From Acanthochromis polyacanthus (Eukaryota; Chordata; Actinopteri; Pomacentridae), in contig NC_067120.1 in the NCBI RefSeq assembly GCF_021347895.1, forward strand, positions 23,855,361-23,919,360: DNA of 64,000 nt, written 5' to 3'. Within the stretch, counting starts at the first letter, position 1. Every line of letters starts with the position of its first letter. Position numbers and translations under genes: made by a program. Below, piece after piece: positions 26,636 through 39,204 of the stretch. The notes under the pieces were generated by a model. That model worked only from the letters and a program-made list of their open reading frames with translations. It was not told the origin of the DNA and made no database searches.

Positions 26636-29026
26636 ATTTGAGGTCCGTATCAAACTTTGAGAGACTTCACCCTTTTGGGGAACCTGTTTGCCTCCATGGC
26701 ATGTGTCAGTGTTGGGTCTCTAAAACTCTCTGTCTCCATGCCAAGAAACCTCCAAGCATAACAGCAGCGGAGCTTCAAACGAAGCTTGTCAAAACAGTCT
26801 TTCCACTGTCCAATTTCATTGCCTTGATCCTCAGGAATACCTAAGCAGAGGCAAAGGAATGCCTCCTCGACCTTTTCAGTTCGTCCTCCCACCGTCCTGC
26901 TCCGCTTCAACAAACACCCCAAAGTCCTGTTTGTTTGCTCTGAAAATAATCAGCCTGGAGCCTGTTTTTTAAGCTGCGTGGCACAATCTTTTTAGTGGTG
27001 ATGTCTCTATCTGCTACATAGAGGAATTCTGGCGGATGTCTGTGTTTTTATATGTTCTTGGTGCTAGCTATTCTGTTTGGAAAGTGCAAGCAGGAGTTCT
27101 GATAGATCGTATTTTAAACTGACTTTCCTGGAAGAGTTAGACATTGTAAAGGTGTTCTCACCCACAAAGATAAACACATCACAAACAACCTGCCATTTTG
27201 TTTGAAGACAAGGAGATATTTTATCGGCCTCAACTCTCAGGCTTTGTCAGTCCCTTACGTGTCTACGTTCTTACGTGTCCATATCATTATCCAATTTTTA
27301 ATCAGTTTCAGTCTCTATCTGTCATCCTTTATCCAATTTGAACTATTTTTCTTCTCTTTACACTTAGTAATTCAGTGCAGATCAGCTGGCTTCACCTTCT
27401 ACCAGCTGTGCATTTGGAATCAAAACATTCAATCTTTCTGCCAGCTTTCAATTTCCTCCACATTTTCCTTGGATTTAACTTTGCCATTGTCTCTCCAACT
27501 GCAGCCACTGGCCTCGAGGATATTTAATTTAACCAGGGTTTGTTCCTGCGTGTTTGAAAGTTAGCCAGGTTTTTCTGCCTTCTTCGCCTTTCCTCTTCAT
27601 GAGGTCCAGTTTGTCTCAGCTAACGTCATCATGGAAGAAATTTTAAAAAAAACTTTCCTGATTTATTACTCCACCATTGTTCTCCTCATCAAAGCTTGCC
27701 TTTGAGATCTACACTAAACAAATGATGCAGCAAGTTCTACACAAACCACAAATAATGACCTTATGACCTTGTAATTTCTTTTAGATGGAGATTAGGAACC
27801 TGTAAATGATCAGAACCAATATTTGCACAATACAATGCACAATAAAATGTCAAATCTAAGTAATCAGCTATTATTGCTAATATTATATGCACAAATAGCA
27901 CTGTGTGTGAACGATAGGGTCCACAACTTGTCATAATTGTTCCACCTGTACTCGCTCCCCTCTTCTTGTGAACCAAGTGAAGAGGTCATCATCCACTGAA
28001 GCTGAGAAAACAGCAGAAAGCTGAGGCCTGGTCAAGCGGCCAGGTCAAGGACCTTAAGAGCCACAAGAGGCCCGCCACCCTCTGGGTCATTAATAATTAA
28101 TGAAACCTGAGGCTGGGACGGGAAGCCATGACTAAACACGAAAAGAGCCAGAGCAGAGAGTGAAGGGCTGGGCATTAAGAGGCGAGGGAGGGGGTCACTG
28201 ATAGAGAAAAGGCCCCGAATCCAACTTTGGCTACAGTCTCTGCTTTCACTATATGCTCCAAAGGTTCCAGACACAACAATCTGCACAACCCAGCGACATT
28301 TGAAAACCAAAGAGAGGAGCTGGGGCAACAGATTTTTGCTTCCATACTCATGTGAAGAGGTTGAAGTTCAGAAAGAGGAGGGTGGAGAAAAGGAGAAAAA
28401 AATGGGGTTTCACAGTCGGAGAGAGAGTAAGCAGTTGAAGGAATGAAAAACAGCATGAAAGTCTCCTCGCTGTTTCCCATGAAATCTTGCCATCCTCAAA
28501 CCTCTGTTCAACAAAGCGTGCACTTGCCCTAGAGGTACTATCGCGCTGAGACCTCCATTACGAGCACGGCCTGATGAAAGAGTAGCTAAGGGGGGCTTAG
28601 GAGGTTTGGCTCTCAATCTTCCCCCATCAGGGCAGATATGAAAGAAGATAGTTCAACATGATATTATATAACGAGTGGTTTGAACGACAGTCTGTTTGGA
28701 CAAAATAATCTAATCTCAGTCTCTTGACAGTACATTGTCAAACTTTTTTTGGTGATCAGCAGTCTTTTCGTGATTCTTCCTCTTTTTTATTCTTGTGCAA
28801 GTTCACTGATTTTCACTAAAAGTTTCCTCACTTATGTTTTTCAGCGTTAAACATGACCACAGTGATGTTGCTGACAGTTCTTGGCTACATCTTATGCCGT
28901 ATCAGTATCATGCCTGTAACCACAACAGAAAACACTCTCTTCACTGTTATTCACACTGTATATTTTGTTATTCTTGAAGCACACTACAGGGAGTTTTCTC
29001 TCACTGACACTTGCTCTTTCTTTCAG

Positions 29027-29230
29027 AGTTTATCTGACGACTGTGACCTACACGAAGGAATCCATGAGGGGAAAGAGGGGAAGTACCGCCTGCAGGTGAC
29101 CCAGTTTGTCCAGAGGTTGGAGTACTGGCACAAAGACTTGACAAACACCTTGGTTACCTCAATTACTGTGGTGCCAGTCCATGGCCGCGCCGTAGCATAC
29201 CTAGGAACCGCAGATGGACGCCACATACAG
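29027..29230 (+). CDS. met: met exon 3: sema domain
   Basis: 204 bp, phase 0 to 0, between tttcag and CAG|gtatag. It encodes SLSDDCDLHEG..., then LTNTLVTSITVVPV and AYLGTADGRHIQ. Human MET has VLLTSISTF...ANLGTSEGRFMQ at the same place. It continues the sema beta-propeller after the furin site. Length and phase agree with the human exon (192 bp from memory). The upstream in-frame sequence before the acceptor is intronic despite being open. Confidence 0.93.
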
Positions 29231-32200
29231 GTATAGAATTCAGTGGTGGGGTCATGATTAGCCTGTAAAATGCTAGCAGTTTGGCGTAAACAGGGACAAT
29301 GAGGTTACTGTGGCCAGTGCAGTTTTCCTCTGTCATTGTTCATGTAAATGTGGCAGGATGTTGGTACGTGAGGAGTGAAAGTGCCCTGCTGAAGACACAA
29401 CATAGAGGCAGTTGCATGTGCCTCTCCTAAAAGCAGGTTGGAGGAAACTATAACCAAGCAGCAGGGTTTTTCTGTTTGCACAATTTGCTTACCTTTGAAC
29501 TGTGCTCAGTGAGCCTCCAAAAAAGTTCCACTCTGCCATCTGAGCAAACATAGTCCCTTTAGCCTATCAGTGTTCACTCCAGCAGTGGATTTCACTTTCC
29601 TGAGCTGTTTTCAGTGTCTCATACATGACTAGTCTATACTGCTTCTTTATTTTTTCAGTCATGCAATGGTTCTGTAAAAATAGGGCAGAAACTAGTGGCT
29701 TCTAGTTAATGCATTTCATTTATACCTCTGTATCTTGCTTAAAGACAGTTTGAGAAGGCTGATTTGAACAACAATCACACCTGTCAGATTTTAAATACAG
29801 AAACTTTCTTAACAGATAGTAAATTGCGTGGATCATTTAAAAGTAAAGACATTCCTCTTTCATTTACCTATAATTTCACAAGACTAAACTGTAATATGAA
29901 TCACCTTACTACAATGAATATGCAGGTATTTTTCTAATTGACACTAATGTGAGACTGACAGTTCCTCCATTGCTTTCCTTCTTTTATAAAAGTTACGGAC
30001 TTCCTGTGGCTTCATATACATCGTTGACGACAGGCTTTAATTTAACGCAACTTATATCTGCAGCACTGACATTACATTCCTGCTTTCTGCAGCTTAGAAA
30101 TTGCAGTTTTTGCTATCACAGAGGTGTTTCTAGAATCATGTCAGGGCCCAACAACACAAGATATTTTACCTTCAGGTAAGCAATGATTTTGTAATGAATA
30201 GGTCAAATTGTATTCTGACAGAATATAGAATGTATTTTGTCTTTGGGTTTTAGAGACGTACTGTTGGCTAACTTTAAAACAATGATCTTTTTAATCAAAT
30301 TTAGCCCAGTTGTATGTCTAAACATGCAAATCACTCACTTTGTGCTTACTGAGATATCTTTGCATGACTTTCCAGGCTGATACATAGCACATGGAAACTT
30401 TTGTAGCTTTTAGTGCCAGTGCACCTGCAGTTCAAATGAGAATTTGGCCTGTTAGAGGTCCGTTAGTTAAACAACAGTCATTACAACTGCTGATTATCAA
30501 GGTAAAATATAGCATTTTGGCATTCAGCTTAATTAACTCAGTATGACAAGCCTACGTTGCTGCATCTCAGACTGTGACTCACTACTACTACTTTCCCTTT
30601 TCATGTGGTGCATTTTTTTTTCGCTGTCCACTCTAACAATAAAACAGCCTGCATGCGACGGTTGCAGCTGCAGAGTGAAGCGCAGTGAGTCACGTTGCAT
30701 TGATGCATCAGTAAGAAACTATGGCGAATGGAATGAAACACAAAGTAAAAGCTGAATTACCTCACGTGTTCTTGAAACACAAGAATGAAAAGAAATGCAA
30801 GGGAAAAAAAACAGCAAGAGAGACGTGGAAAACGGGGCTGACAGCTGCACGGAAAGGCAGAGAGGGATGGAGGGAGAGCAGAGACGATGGTAGTGGGCTG
30901 CGAGGGGGCTTACGAGCACAACGGCATGTTAATGGTGAACGGCGGGCTTCACGAACACGTCCCCTCGCACGGCATTTTCTACTCGTTGAGTGTCCCGTGC
31001 AGCTGTTGCTGTGTGTTTCTCTACCATCAACCACCACCCCTCCATGCTCCCAGGCCCTCCTTCAGGCCTTTCTTGTTTTTTGGGGGGGGGGTTTTGTGGT
31101 TGGCTGAATTGGCTGAAGTTCATTGTTGTAGCCAAATGTCTGAAGAGGAGACCAGCTGTCCTGCACTGCAAAACTTTCATTTTATCAAGACATATGTCCT
31201 AAAAAACTTTATTTTCGTGAACTAACTGAAGAAATCTGCCAATGCGCTAGAAATGTTTCAGCTTGTTTTTTTTAAATAAACTAATTTGACTCAAGAAACT
31301 GTATAAAAAATAATCAATCTGCACTTTTTTTAGTTAATAGAAAAAAAAAGGAGAGAGGTATGTCAGAACATTGTGTTTTATAAACTTTTCATAGATACTA
31401 CTTATATTAAAATGATTGTGAATAGTATCTTGATTGCAGTGCTATCACTGGGACAACTTTCTGCCCTGGTAGGAGACTATACCAGATTCAAACTAAGCTG
31501 AGATGATGGAGATAGAAGGACAGGGGAGGACAGACAGAAAGGCAGGCATCAAGCATTAGAGAAGAAAAGAGGAAAAACATGTCAGATGCTTTAGAAAATA
31601 CTTTCCAAGGAACAAAAGCCAAGCAAAAGCAAAGAAAATTTAGTGAGCAACTGAAAGGGATGAAATGCAAGGACGACTGTTGGAAAGATAGTAGAGCACG
31701 CTGAATTTTTTTTTACAGGAATCTGTGATATCCTCTCGCTCGTTCCTATTTGCCCATTGCATTGAAACAATCTTGCTTACTTTCAGAAATTAGATAACTG
31801 GTAACCAGGTAACCGTAAGGAACAGTCACAACCCATACTGTGTTTTTGGGGTTTTATGCTTTCATGTCAGAGCTATTTTACATCTGCAAACGTACAAAGC
31901 CCAAAGTCCACACTGAAGAGAAGACATTGCTTTTTAACTGCCCAAAGAATCTTGTTTGAAGTCAAGGCTTTTCTTCTGTTACTTATTGACATCACTAGGC
32001 AACACATTATATAATCCCTGCCCAGTGCCTAATTTGAAATGCCCTCAAACTGAAAAAAGTATGCCTGGACACACCTCTGCTGGGGCTACGCATTTCTGCT
32101 AATATTCAGTAGATGTGGGATCACAGGAAGTAACTGAAGTTACCTCTCTTTTGTTTGGCCAGCTGATCCATCAGAACAGATTGAGTTGTTTCAGAGATGC

Positions 32201-35200
32201 TGCAGAATGTGTGAATGTACATTAACGTATGTGAACACATTCTAGTAGACCCCAAAAGAAAATTTTAACCTGTAAAAGTGTATAATCATAAATATTTAAA
32301 CATATTCGACGAGTAACAAGCTCATTAGATAAAGATGAACAGTAAGGATATTACACAAACTGCCCTTGGAGAGCTTTATCACAGACAATGTTCTGGTTCA
32401 GCTTTGACCTGATATACTTGCAGAAGATGTGTGAGTGCCCAGGTTTAGTTTAATCTCCAAATATTATAAATAGTAAACTTGTTAACTCTCAGGTAGTAAA
32501 CAGCAACCATGTAGTTCCAAGTAAGATGTTGTCTTGCTCCCAGATTGCAGCTCTTAATGAGTCTGACTGCATTGTCTCAGTCACTTTTCCTTTTGTAAAT
32601 CACCAAGGCATGCATGTGCTGTCTCACTCTCAAAGCTAAGCAACAACAAGAACCTATGAGAGGTGGTCATCTTTGCTGTGGCAGCTCATTTCATTGTTAG
32701 TATGTTAAAAAGAACCTGTCAGCTTTTCATATATTTCAGTTTCCTGTTGGCTCCCAGCGGACAGGGGAAAAGGGAACATAGCGTAGAGGCAGTAAAAGAA
32801 AAAGAGCGTTGTTTGCCCCCAGTGGACTCCATTCTGGCTCAGGAAGTGTTTCCCTCAACTTCAGTGGGGCACTGTGGGAATGGCACAGGGGCTGTGTTTA
32901 TAGGCCAAACTTCCCCCCGCCTGCTTAATACAATAAGCTGTAATTTACACCGCTATTACCTCCAGAGAGATGCCTGTTGTATGGCTCCATCCCCAGAGGA
33001 AAGCCACCTATTATGCTCACTGATACAAAGCTAACGTTGATCATGAGGCTCAAACAGTGGGAGGAAAGATGCTGGAAAACAAGACGTTTCTGAGAGTGAG
33101 CGGTTTATCAGCCAACCAACAAAATTGCATTTAAAATTTACGAAGCAGAGCATTTTAGACATTTACCGAATGCTTTAGCACATGGGGACTTACAAAAAGA
33201 TGATAAAACAATCTGTAAGAGCATCATGCAGTGTTTTGTCCAGGATAATAAATCACACACTACAACTTTCCTCCCTGCAGTGCCACATCAGTGTGTTTCA
33301 GGCCACCAGGTGTGCTTTACACTCTATTTGCGTGACTTGTTTTGCTGACAACACCATAGCGCAGCGCTTTGTTTTTGGAGGGTAAGTCGCATTGCAGCTC
33401 CATCCTGAGAGGGGAAAAAAAAAGTGTATGTGTCCGTGGGCTATATCTATCTGTGTGTGAGCGCATGTGGGTGTGTGTATAATTTAGAGGGCTTCATGTA
33501 ACTGGAGTAACCACACACCCCATTAGAGACCCTGTTCTGTTCTGTTTGCTCCGAGGCCTGTAATTGTAGCGTAACCACAAATGTTAAATGCTGCTCCAGG
33601 TGTGTTTGCTGCATGTGTGTGTGGGGGGGGAATTCTCTGTGTTTTTCTGTCATTGCATGCTTTGGAATAGCTGTGCTCGTTTTTGAGGATATGTGTATAT
33701 GACATGGTTTCATGAAATATGATGAAGTTTTGCAAGTGTAAGAAAATAAAGTAAGTAATGTCTACTGCAGGCTGCACAGTGGCTTGGTGGTCAGCACTTT
33801 CACCTTGCAGCTAGAAGATCCTCGCTTCACATTCCAGCCTTCCCGGGATCTTTCTGCATGGAGTTTGCATGTTCTCCCTGTGCATATGTGGGGTTTCTTC
33901 CTCCCACAGTCCAAAAACATGTTGAGGTTAATTGGTAATTCTAAATTGTCCGTAGGTGGGAATGTGAGCGTGATTGTTTCTCTCCATATGTGTAGCCCTG
34001 TGATAGACTGGTGTCCTGTCCAGGGTGTCCCTTTCCTTCACTCTTAGTCAGCTCAGATAGGCTCCAGCCCCCCACGACCCTAATGAGGATTAAGTGGTGT
34101 ATGGATTGAATATCTACTGTGATTAGTATACAGTCTGTCAACTATACATGCACTCTAAACTGTTAGATAATAAATGAATATGTGTATTCGTAGAAGCAGG
34201 ATGGATTTAGTTGGAGTAATTATTGTATAGCTGTCCACTACTGTACAACTAGTGCAGGGTCCTGATGAAGCGTTCACTCTGACTACAGGCAGCTCCATGT
34301 TGGCATACAGACAGTTTTGTGATAGTTAAGCTAGTAACAGGCATCATGACAAAATTTTAAGTTACACTTATTAGCCTCCAGTAAGACTTTGTGTATTTTA
34401 TAAGAGTTCTCTCACCACAACTTGTGCTCCCCCTTTCTGACATCTGTGTGGCAGTCAATGCAAACAAGAGGTTGAGCTTAGGTTAGTACTGATGTTGATC
34501 GGTTAAAAACGCTGTGAACACCTTCAGTGTTAGTCCGTAACATTGGCTCAGGACATTTGCTATGTCATTCTTGTTAAAGCGTGTATTTGCAGTTTGTGAG
34601 GTACACCTCAAGATGATGAAAATTTGGAGAAACAGTTCTGATAATAATCTGGCAGACTTTTTGATTGGTCAAACACATGTGTCTGAGACCATTAGCAATG
34701 GCTGCATTTGCTGATAATGATCACCTAATTGGAACAGGCACATCATTAGTGGTATTAATGTGCTTTTCGTTTTATGTCAGATCTAAATGTCTGCAGTAAG
34801 ACAACATTTAATAGGGCTTTTGTAGACCATGTGAGTCTGCTTAACAAATGAGCCAAATGAAGCCATCACCCAGGGAAAGATGACACATTCTGGATCATTT
34901 TTCTCCTCCAGCTCCCAGTCAAGGTGCGTCGGCATAGCTCCAAAAACCTTGATGTCTTTCTGCTTTCCTATTGTTGTATATTCCAGACTCCATATAATCT
35001 TTCCCTCTTCGTGAATTCACAAGCTGTTCACAAGCAACAATGACAGAGGTAACAGTATCTCACCTCCAAACTGAGTGTCCTGATCTGACCTGGGTGTTGG
35101 TGGTTTGAAAAAAAAGGGTGAATACCAAATATCTTTGCCTGCCATTTTGTTCCTTACCGGGCTTTGATTTGATGCAGTTATACATTGCATAACTCATACT

Positions 35201-35589
35201 TGTCTCCAGCAACAGATGTGACAGATGAGATATACAAAGCACTGACTGCAGACTGCAGCATGCCATATAGAACAAATCAATGAATGTGGATTTCTTTGGT
35301 GGGAAATATTTAAGGACCGTTTACTTTAATTTCTTTTTCTCTGTATGTGCAGATATTTCAGAGACTGTGTGATTAAAAATGTCTTGCCTAAATTGTCCAT
35401 TAAAATCTAGGTTTGTTGACTACTGACTCTAATTTTGCCATAAGCTGTTTGCTTGGTGCTCATCTCTTGTGACATCTCAAAAATATAATTTTTCCTTACA
35501 TTCTCAGCTATGTACTCAGTACTTAGTGTACTTTTACTTACTGTAAAAGGCCCTTCAGTGACTACAATGATGTGTCCTCCCTCTTTCAG
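29231..35589 (+). other. met: met intron 3 (6.4 kb)
   Basis: Contains one SINE (33.8 kb). The 30.5-31.2 kb part is richer in G and C and gives several overlapping open frames on both strands, none resembling a known protein. Elsewhere I see nothing recognisable. Confidence 0.9.
33770..34110 (+). mobile_element. tRNA-headed SINE family, copy 3
   Basis: Best-preserved head in the window: GCTGCACAGTGGCTTGGTGG (A-box region) and a weaker B-box-like region (CTCGCTTCACATTCC). Then come GGAGTTTGCATGTTCTCCCT, TTCCTCCCACAGTCCAAAAA and GAGGATTAAGTGGTGTATGG. Short matching flanks (TCTACTG before and after) may be a decayed target duplication. Confidence 0.8.
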
Positions 35590-35718
35590 GTGCTGTTCTC
35601 CAGATTTGCCTCTCCCCATGTCAACATCAGCTTGGACTCGAGACCCGTCTCTGCCAGCGTAGCGCTGCTGGACTCTGGCCACACAAATGGAGCCCTGCTA
35701 ATGGCCACAGGGAACAAG
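35590..35718 (+). CDS. met: met exon 4: end of the sema domain
   Basis: 129 bp, phase 0 to 0, between tttcag and AAG|gtgtga. It encodes VLFSRFASPHVNISLDSRPV and ends ALLMATGNK. Human MET reads [23 protein letters not shown]...TLVITGKK. NIS is an N-glycosylation motif. The exon closes the seven-bladed propeller just before the PSI domain. No anomalies. Confidence 0.93.
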
Positions 35719-36105
35719 GTGTGAACCACAGATTATGTACAAAAATGTGTTTCTTTTTGGTTCTTTCCTGAGCAAAATGGGAAGAGAACAAAGTTGTGCC
35801 ATGGAGAGAGCATATTGCCATTAGACACGTTGGCTAGGTTTAGGCCACCCTGCATTCATCGCTGAACCATAGCAAGAATGAAACATTTCTTGGATTCGTG
35901 ACATGATTACAACCCTCATGCAAATTGATAACACGGAAAATGGAGCTAAGGCAGCAGATGAAAGAGAATAATGTGTTTACAGGCTTACCACTAGGATTCT
36001 GCTACCAAACAGTTTTGTTTCTTCTTTCTGTCTTCTTTCTTCCTGAGGAGGAATACTTTGCATTTCTATTGAGTTTTTTTGCCTAAATTCTATCCTTACT
36101 CCCAG
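35719..36105 (+). other. met: met intron 4 (387 bp)
   Basis: Short intron with a pyrimidine-rich 3' part ending in TTACTCCCAG. Nothing else is recognisable in it. Confidence 0.92.
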
Positions 36106-36282
36106 ATCACCAAGGTCCCCCTGATTGGCCCCGGCTGTGGTCAGCTGACGACGTGTGCTTCCTGTTTAATGTCATCGAGAGTGACAGCATGTGGCTGGTG
36201 TGATGGACGCTGCACCAGAGCGAACCAGTGTCCCTCCCCCTCCGTCTGGACCCAGGACTACTGCACACCTGTCATCACCAAG
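36106..36282 (+). CDS. met: met exon 5: PSI domain
   Basis: 177 bp, phase 0 to 0. It encodes the small cystine-knot PSI (plexin-semaphorin-integrin) domain: ITKVPLIGPGCGQLTTCASC, then CGWCDGRC, QCPSPSVWTQDYC and VITK. The eight cysteines and the CGWC core align with human MET (CGWCHDKC). This module orients the sema propeller on the IPT stalk. The reading frame is intact and the donor is AAG|gtaacc. Confidence 0.95.
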
Positions 36283-36962
36283 GTAACCACAGCAACTCGT
36301 CACTGTAGTTATAATTCGTGCACAACGGTCACTTTTTTTATTTGTTCATTATAACTCACCATCATGATTTTTTTTCTAAATCTATCCGAGTCAGAGTGAA
36401 AGAATTTAAATTTATAATTTCTTCATTGTTCAATTCACTGTTGCTTCAAAACTGTGCAAACAACCTGAATGTAAAAGCAAATTTAAGTCCCTTTTCAGTT
36501 TCCTCCTGACTTAGTTGGCTGGTTCACCTCTCCTGCCAGAAACAGTTCACATAAGCTGTCTGATGAAACTGTGCTCGGAATATGTTTTCACTGTATTTCT
36601 GAAGATTGGGGTTTTACATCTACACTGTCCTGCTTCACTACACTGTAAGACTTAAATTTCCTGTTAATGTAAAATACTCGACTTCATGCTGTCTGCATAT
36701 AGGAAAGAACACAACTGACCTCCACTGCCTTATATGCAACCAAATGGGTTAGTAGGAAAACATTTAACAATGCCATCCTTTCTCTGATGATGTTTTATTT
36801 ATTGACAGATATTTTTTTAAGTTGTAGCTGGTAACAGAAAGGTTAGATTGATTTTTCTTAGACAAAACTCTTGGATGCTGTTTTCCAAATGCCGTGGTTT
36901 ATTTTCCTGTATCATGTACTTAAAATGTTACCCTAACTGTTATATCAGATAAATGTCTATGT

Positions 36963-38272
36963 CAGAGGTGTCAAACTCATTTCAGTTCAGGGCCACATTC
37001 AGCCCAATTTGATCTTCAGTGGGCCGGACCAGTAGCCTAGCCGCGCTAGACCCAGGTCTGAAGACACAAGGGTCTGGGAACTCTTGACAGGGAGGGAGGC
37101 GGGCTAAAAGGTTGTCTTTCAAATCACTCTGCAGCAATTGGGTAGGTATACAATCAATCAGCATAACGAATAGGCTGACGTAGTTCCCAGAGCGCTGGAA
37201 ATCAGAGGATGCGGTACTTCGGTGAAGCCTTATTTATACAGTCAATGGGTGAAGCTCAAGTATATTACAGACATGTTAACAGAAGATTATTCAGAGTCGG
37301 TGCTAATGGAGCTCAACGACTGTTGTCGTTTTTGTTGTCGACCCCTGGCAGAGAATTAAATTCATTGCCGTGGGTTGTCTAGCGCGGCTAGGCTAGTTGT
37401 TTCCGGTTGTTTCTGTCAGAATCGTCGCACCTCTGTTGTCACTTAGTTACGCCCGCCTTCTGACTCTACACTTCATGGTGATTCGTCGGCCAGTTTTAGG
37501 AGCATCCAACCTCAAGGCTTACCGAGGGTAACTAGACCCACCCTGGCAGAGAATTAAATTTGTTGCCGTGGGTTGTCTAGCGCGGCTAGGCTACCGGACC
37601 AGTAAAATCATAGCATAATGACCTATAAATAAACAACAACTTCAAAATGTTTCCCTGTGTTTTGGGGCAAAGAAGGACATTCTGAAAATGTTCACATTTA
37701 AGGAAGTATCATTTTTACAAAAACATTATGAACAACCTGATTTTTTAAAAGAAAAATAAGTGCAATTTCAACAACATTTAGCCTCAGTTTATCATGTACA
37801 CATTACAACTTACAGATAACAGTTTATCTACAAAGGCACAAAACATTTAGTTGCAGGTATCTGGAACTGAACAATATAATACTTTACAACTGTCAAGATC
37901 TAGAAATCATTTTAAATTAATTTCCACATTTCTAAAATAATCCTGACCACCTGAATTGACACACCACACTAAAGTGGGAACTCTTAAAGAAAAGATTAAT
38001 TTGTCCCCCTACGTTGTAAATGTATAAAAATTATATATAAAAAATGCATAAAAGTTGTGGCAGTGCATTAACAGTAGGGCTCCACCAAACCAAACTCTGT
38101 CATACTGAAACTGCTGAATTACCTTATATTGCACAATGTCCATTGTCTTTAAATATTTTCACAGGAAGAATTCATTTTCACCTTTGTAATTTTTACAAAA
38201 TCATTCTGTGGACTGAATTGGACCCTCTGGTGGGCCGGTTTTGGCCCATGGGCCACATGTTTGACAACCCTG
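36963..38272. mobile_element. hAT-like non-autonomous DNA transposon
   Basis: The left end CAGAGGTGTCAAACTCAT and right end GTTTGACAACCCTG form imperfect inverted repeats of CAGRGGTGTCAAAC type. Inside the ends are GGGCCACATTCAGCCCAATT and GGGCCGGTTTTGGCCCATGG, typical of an abundant fish hAT family. Flanks GTCTATGT (36955-36962) and GTCTACAT (38273-38280) form an 8-bp target duplication differing at two adjacent bases. No transposase frame remains. A 561-bp element is inserted at 37033-37593. Confidence 0.85.
37033..37593. mobile_element. nested transposon with 19-bp perfect terminal inverted repeats
   Basis: TAGCCTAGCCGCGCTAGAC (37033-37051) is exactly inverted at 37575-37593. The flanks CCGGACCAG (37024-37032 and 37594-37602) are a perfect 9-bp duplication. 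The same right-end 19-mer also occurs internally at 37377-37395, with about 53 bp of shared sequence (CTGGCAGAGAATTAAATT...) before each. No coding capacity. The superfamily is not certain; a 9-bp duplication fits Mutator-like or Merlin-like elements better than hAT or Tc1. Confidence 0.85.
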
Positions 38273-38434
38273 GTCTACATAATGGTGGAACAAAACCTCT
38301 GGATTTCAGCTATTATAAACAAAAAAAAATGTAGTTCGAATTGAGAAACTGCACAAGACTTTCTAAATCTCTAAAGTTTTGTGGGGAAAACTGCAGGATC
38401 TTGAAAATGTGAATGTTCTCTATGCACACATTAG

Positions 38435-38599
38435 ATTTTTCCAAACTTCTGGGGTCTGTACGATGCGAGGCTCTACAGCAGTGACAATCTGCGGACGCAA
38501 CTTCGGCTTCGACAAGACAGAGAGATTCAAGACCTCACTGGTGACTGTGGAGGTGGCGGGAGCTCCCTGCAAAATGCCCAGACAAGAAAACATCAACAG
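38435..38599 (+). CDS. met: met exon 6: first IPT domain (apparent +1 frame error)
   Basis: Encodes the start of IPT1, an immunoglobulin-like stalk domain. From the acceptor TTAG at 38433-38434, phase 0 reads IFPN (human VFPN). The conserved block GSTAVTICGRNFGFDKTERF (human GGTRLTICGWDFGF) then lies in a different frame, so one base appears to be extra between 38436 and 38460; the T5 run at 38436-38440 is a candidate. The donor AACAG|gttgtg leaves phase 2, as in human exon 6. An alternative acceptor at 38395-38396 would keep the frame but add 13 unconserved residues. Confidence 0.8.
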
Positions 38600-39204
38600 G
38601 TTGTGTTATTGCGTGTTTGGATGAAGGAGCATGGAGCTTTCATATTTAAAAATTAATTGTGAGCGGGTGTTTTGGTTCGTGGACAAATTATGCTGCCGTT
38701 CTTTGGTGCTGAAAACAGCACTGTTCCTGCACAGCGGAGCCACCTTTGAGAAGCAGAGAGAAACAGAGTGTATGTTAAGTGTGGGTCTTATGAGATAAAG
38801 GGTCCGTACACTGGCATCCTATCGGGGTTTAATAGTGTTTATTGTGCTGAAGGAAGAATGTTAAGAACAACCCCCCTCTTTCTCTTCTGCAGCCTGCCAC
38901 ATTCAACACATGACTTCCTTAACTTGAAAAATTGCTGGGAAAAATAGCTGAATCCAGACTTTCCACCCTCCAAATCCACTGGGGCCATGTCCCATTCAAA
39001 AGCCCCTTTTGCTGCAAACAACCTCATTACAAAATCGTGGGGGAAAAAATAAAAACACTGGCCCACACAATCCCAGATGAAAATTGTGTCTTTGTGCAAT
39101 TCCTACAGGGTGCTCGATCATCATTGAATTAGGCTAATGCTGGGTAGCTGCAGCAGGGCATAATGCCAGGTCTGTGTGTTGTTTTGGTGGGGGTTCGGGT
39201 CTAG
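38600..39204 (+). other. met: met intron 6 (605 bp)
   Basis: No repeat or gene recognised. The 3' end is G/T-rich rather than pyrimidine-rich (GTGGGGGTTCGGGTCTAG), which is unusual for an acceptor and makes the start of exon 7 uncertain. Confidence 0.75.

Larger units (their letters stand above)
36283..38434 (+). other. met: met intron 5 (2.15 kb)
   Basis: More than half of the intron is a hAT-like element with another transposon nested in it. The remainder (36283-36950, 38281-38434) shows nothing recognisable. The 3' end has two candidate acceptors, at 38395-38396 and 38433-38434. Confidence 0.88.

Noticed and set aside
30721..31225. Several overlapping open frames on both strands in GC-richer intron 3 sequence
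   Set aside because: Mutually overlapping frames, no splice-supported structure and no recognisable family.
33140..33200. Decayed SINE 3' module in reverse orientation
   Set aside because: Resemblance to the conserved CATTTAGCAGACGC...CGACTTACAA module is too weak to call.
33770..33850. tRNA gene
   Set aside because: The A- and B-box-like sequence is the head of a SINE: it is followed by the SINE body and cannot fold into a full cloverleaf by eye.
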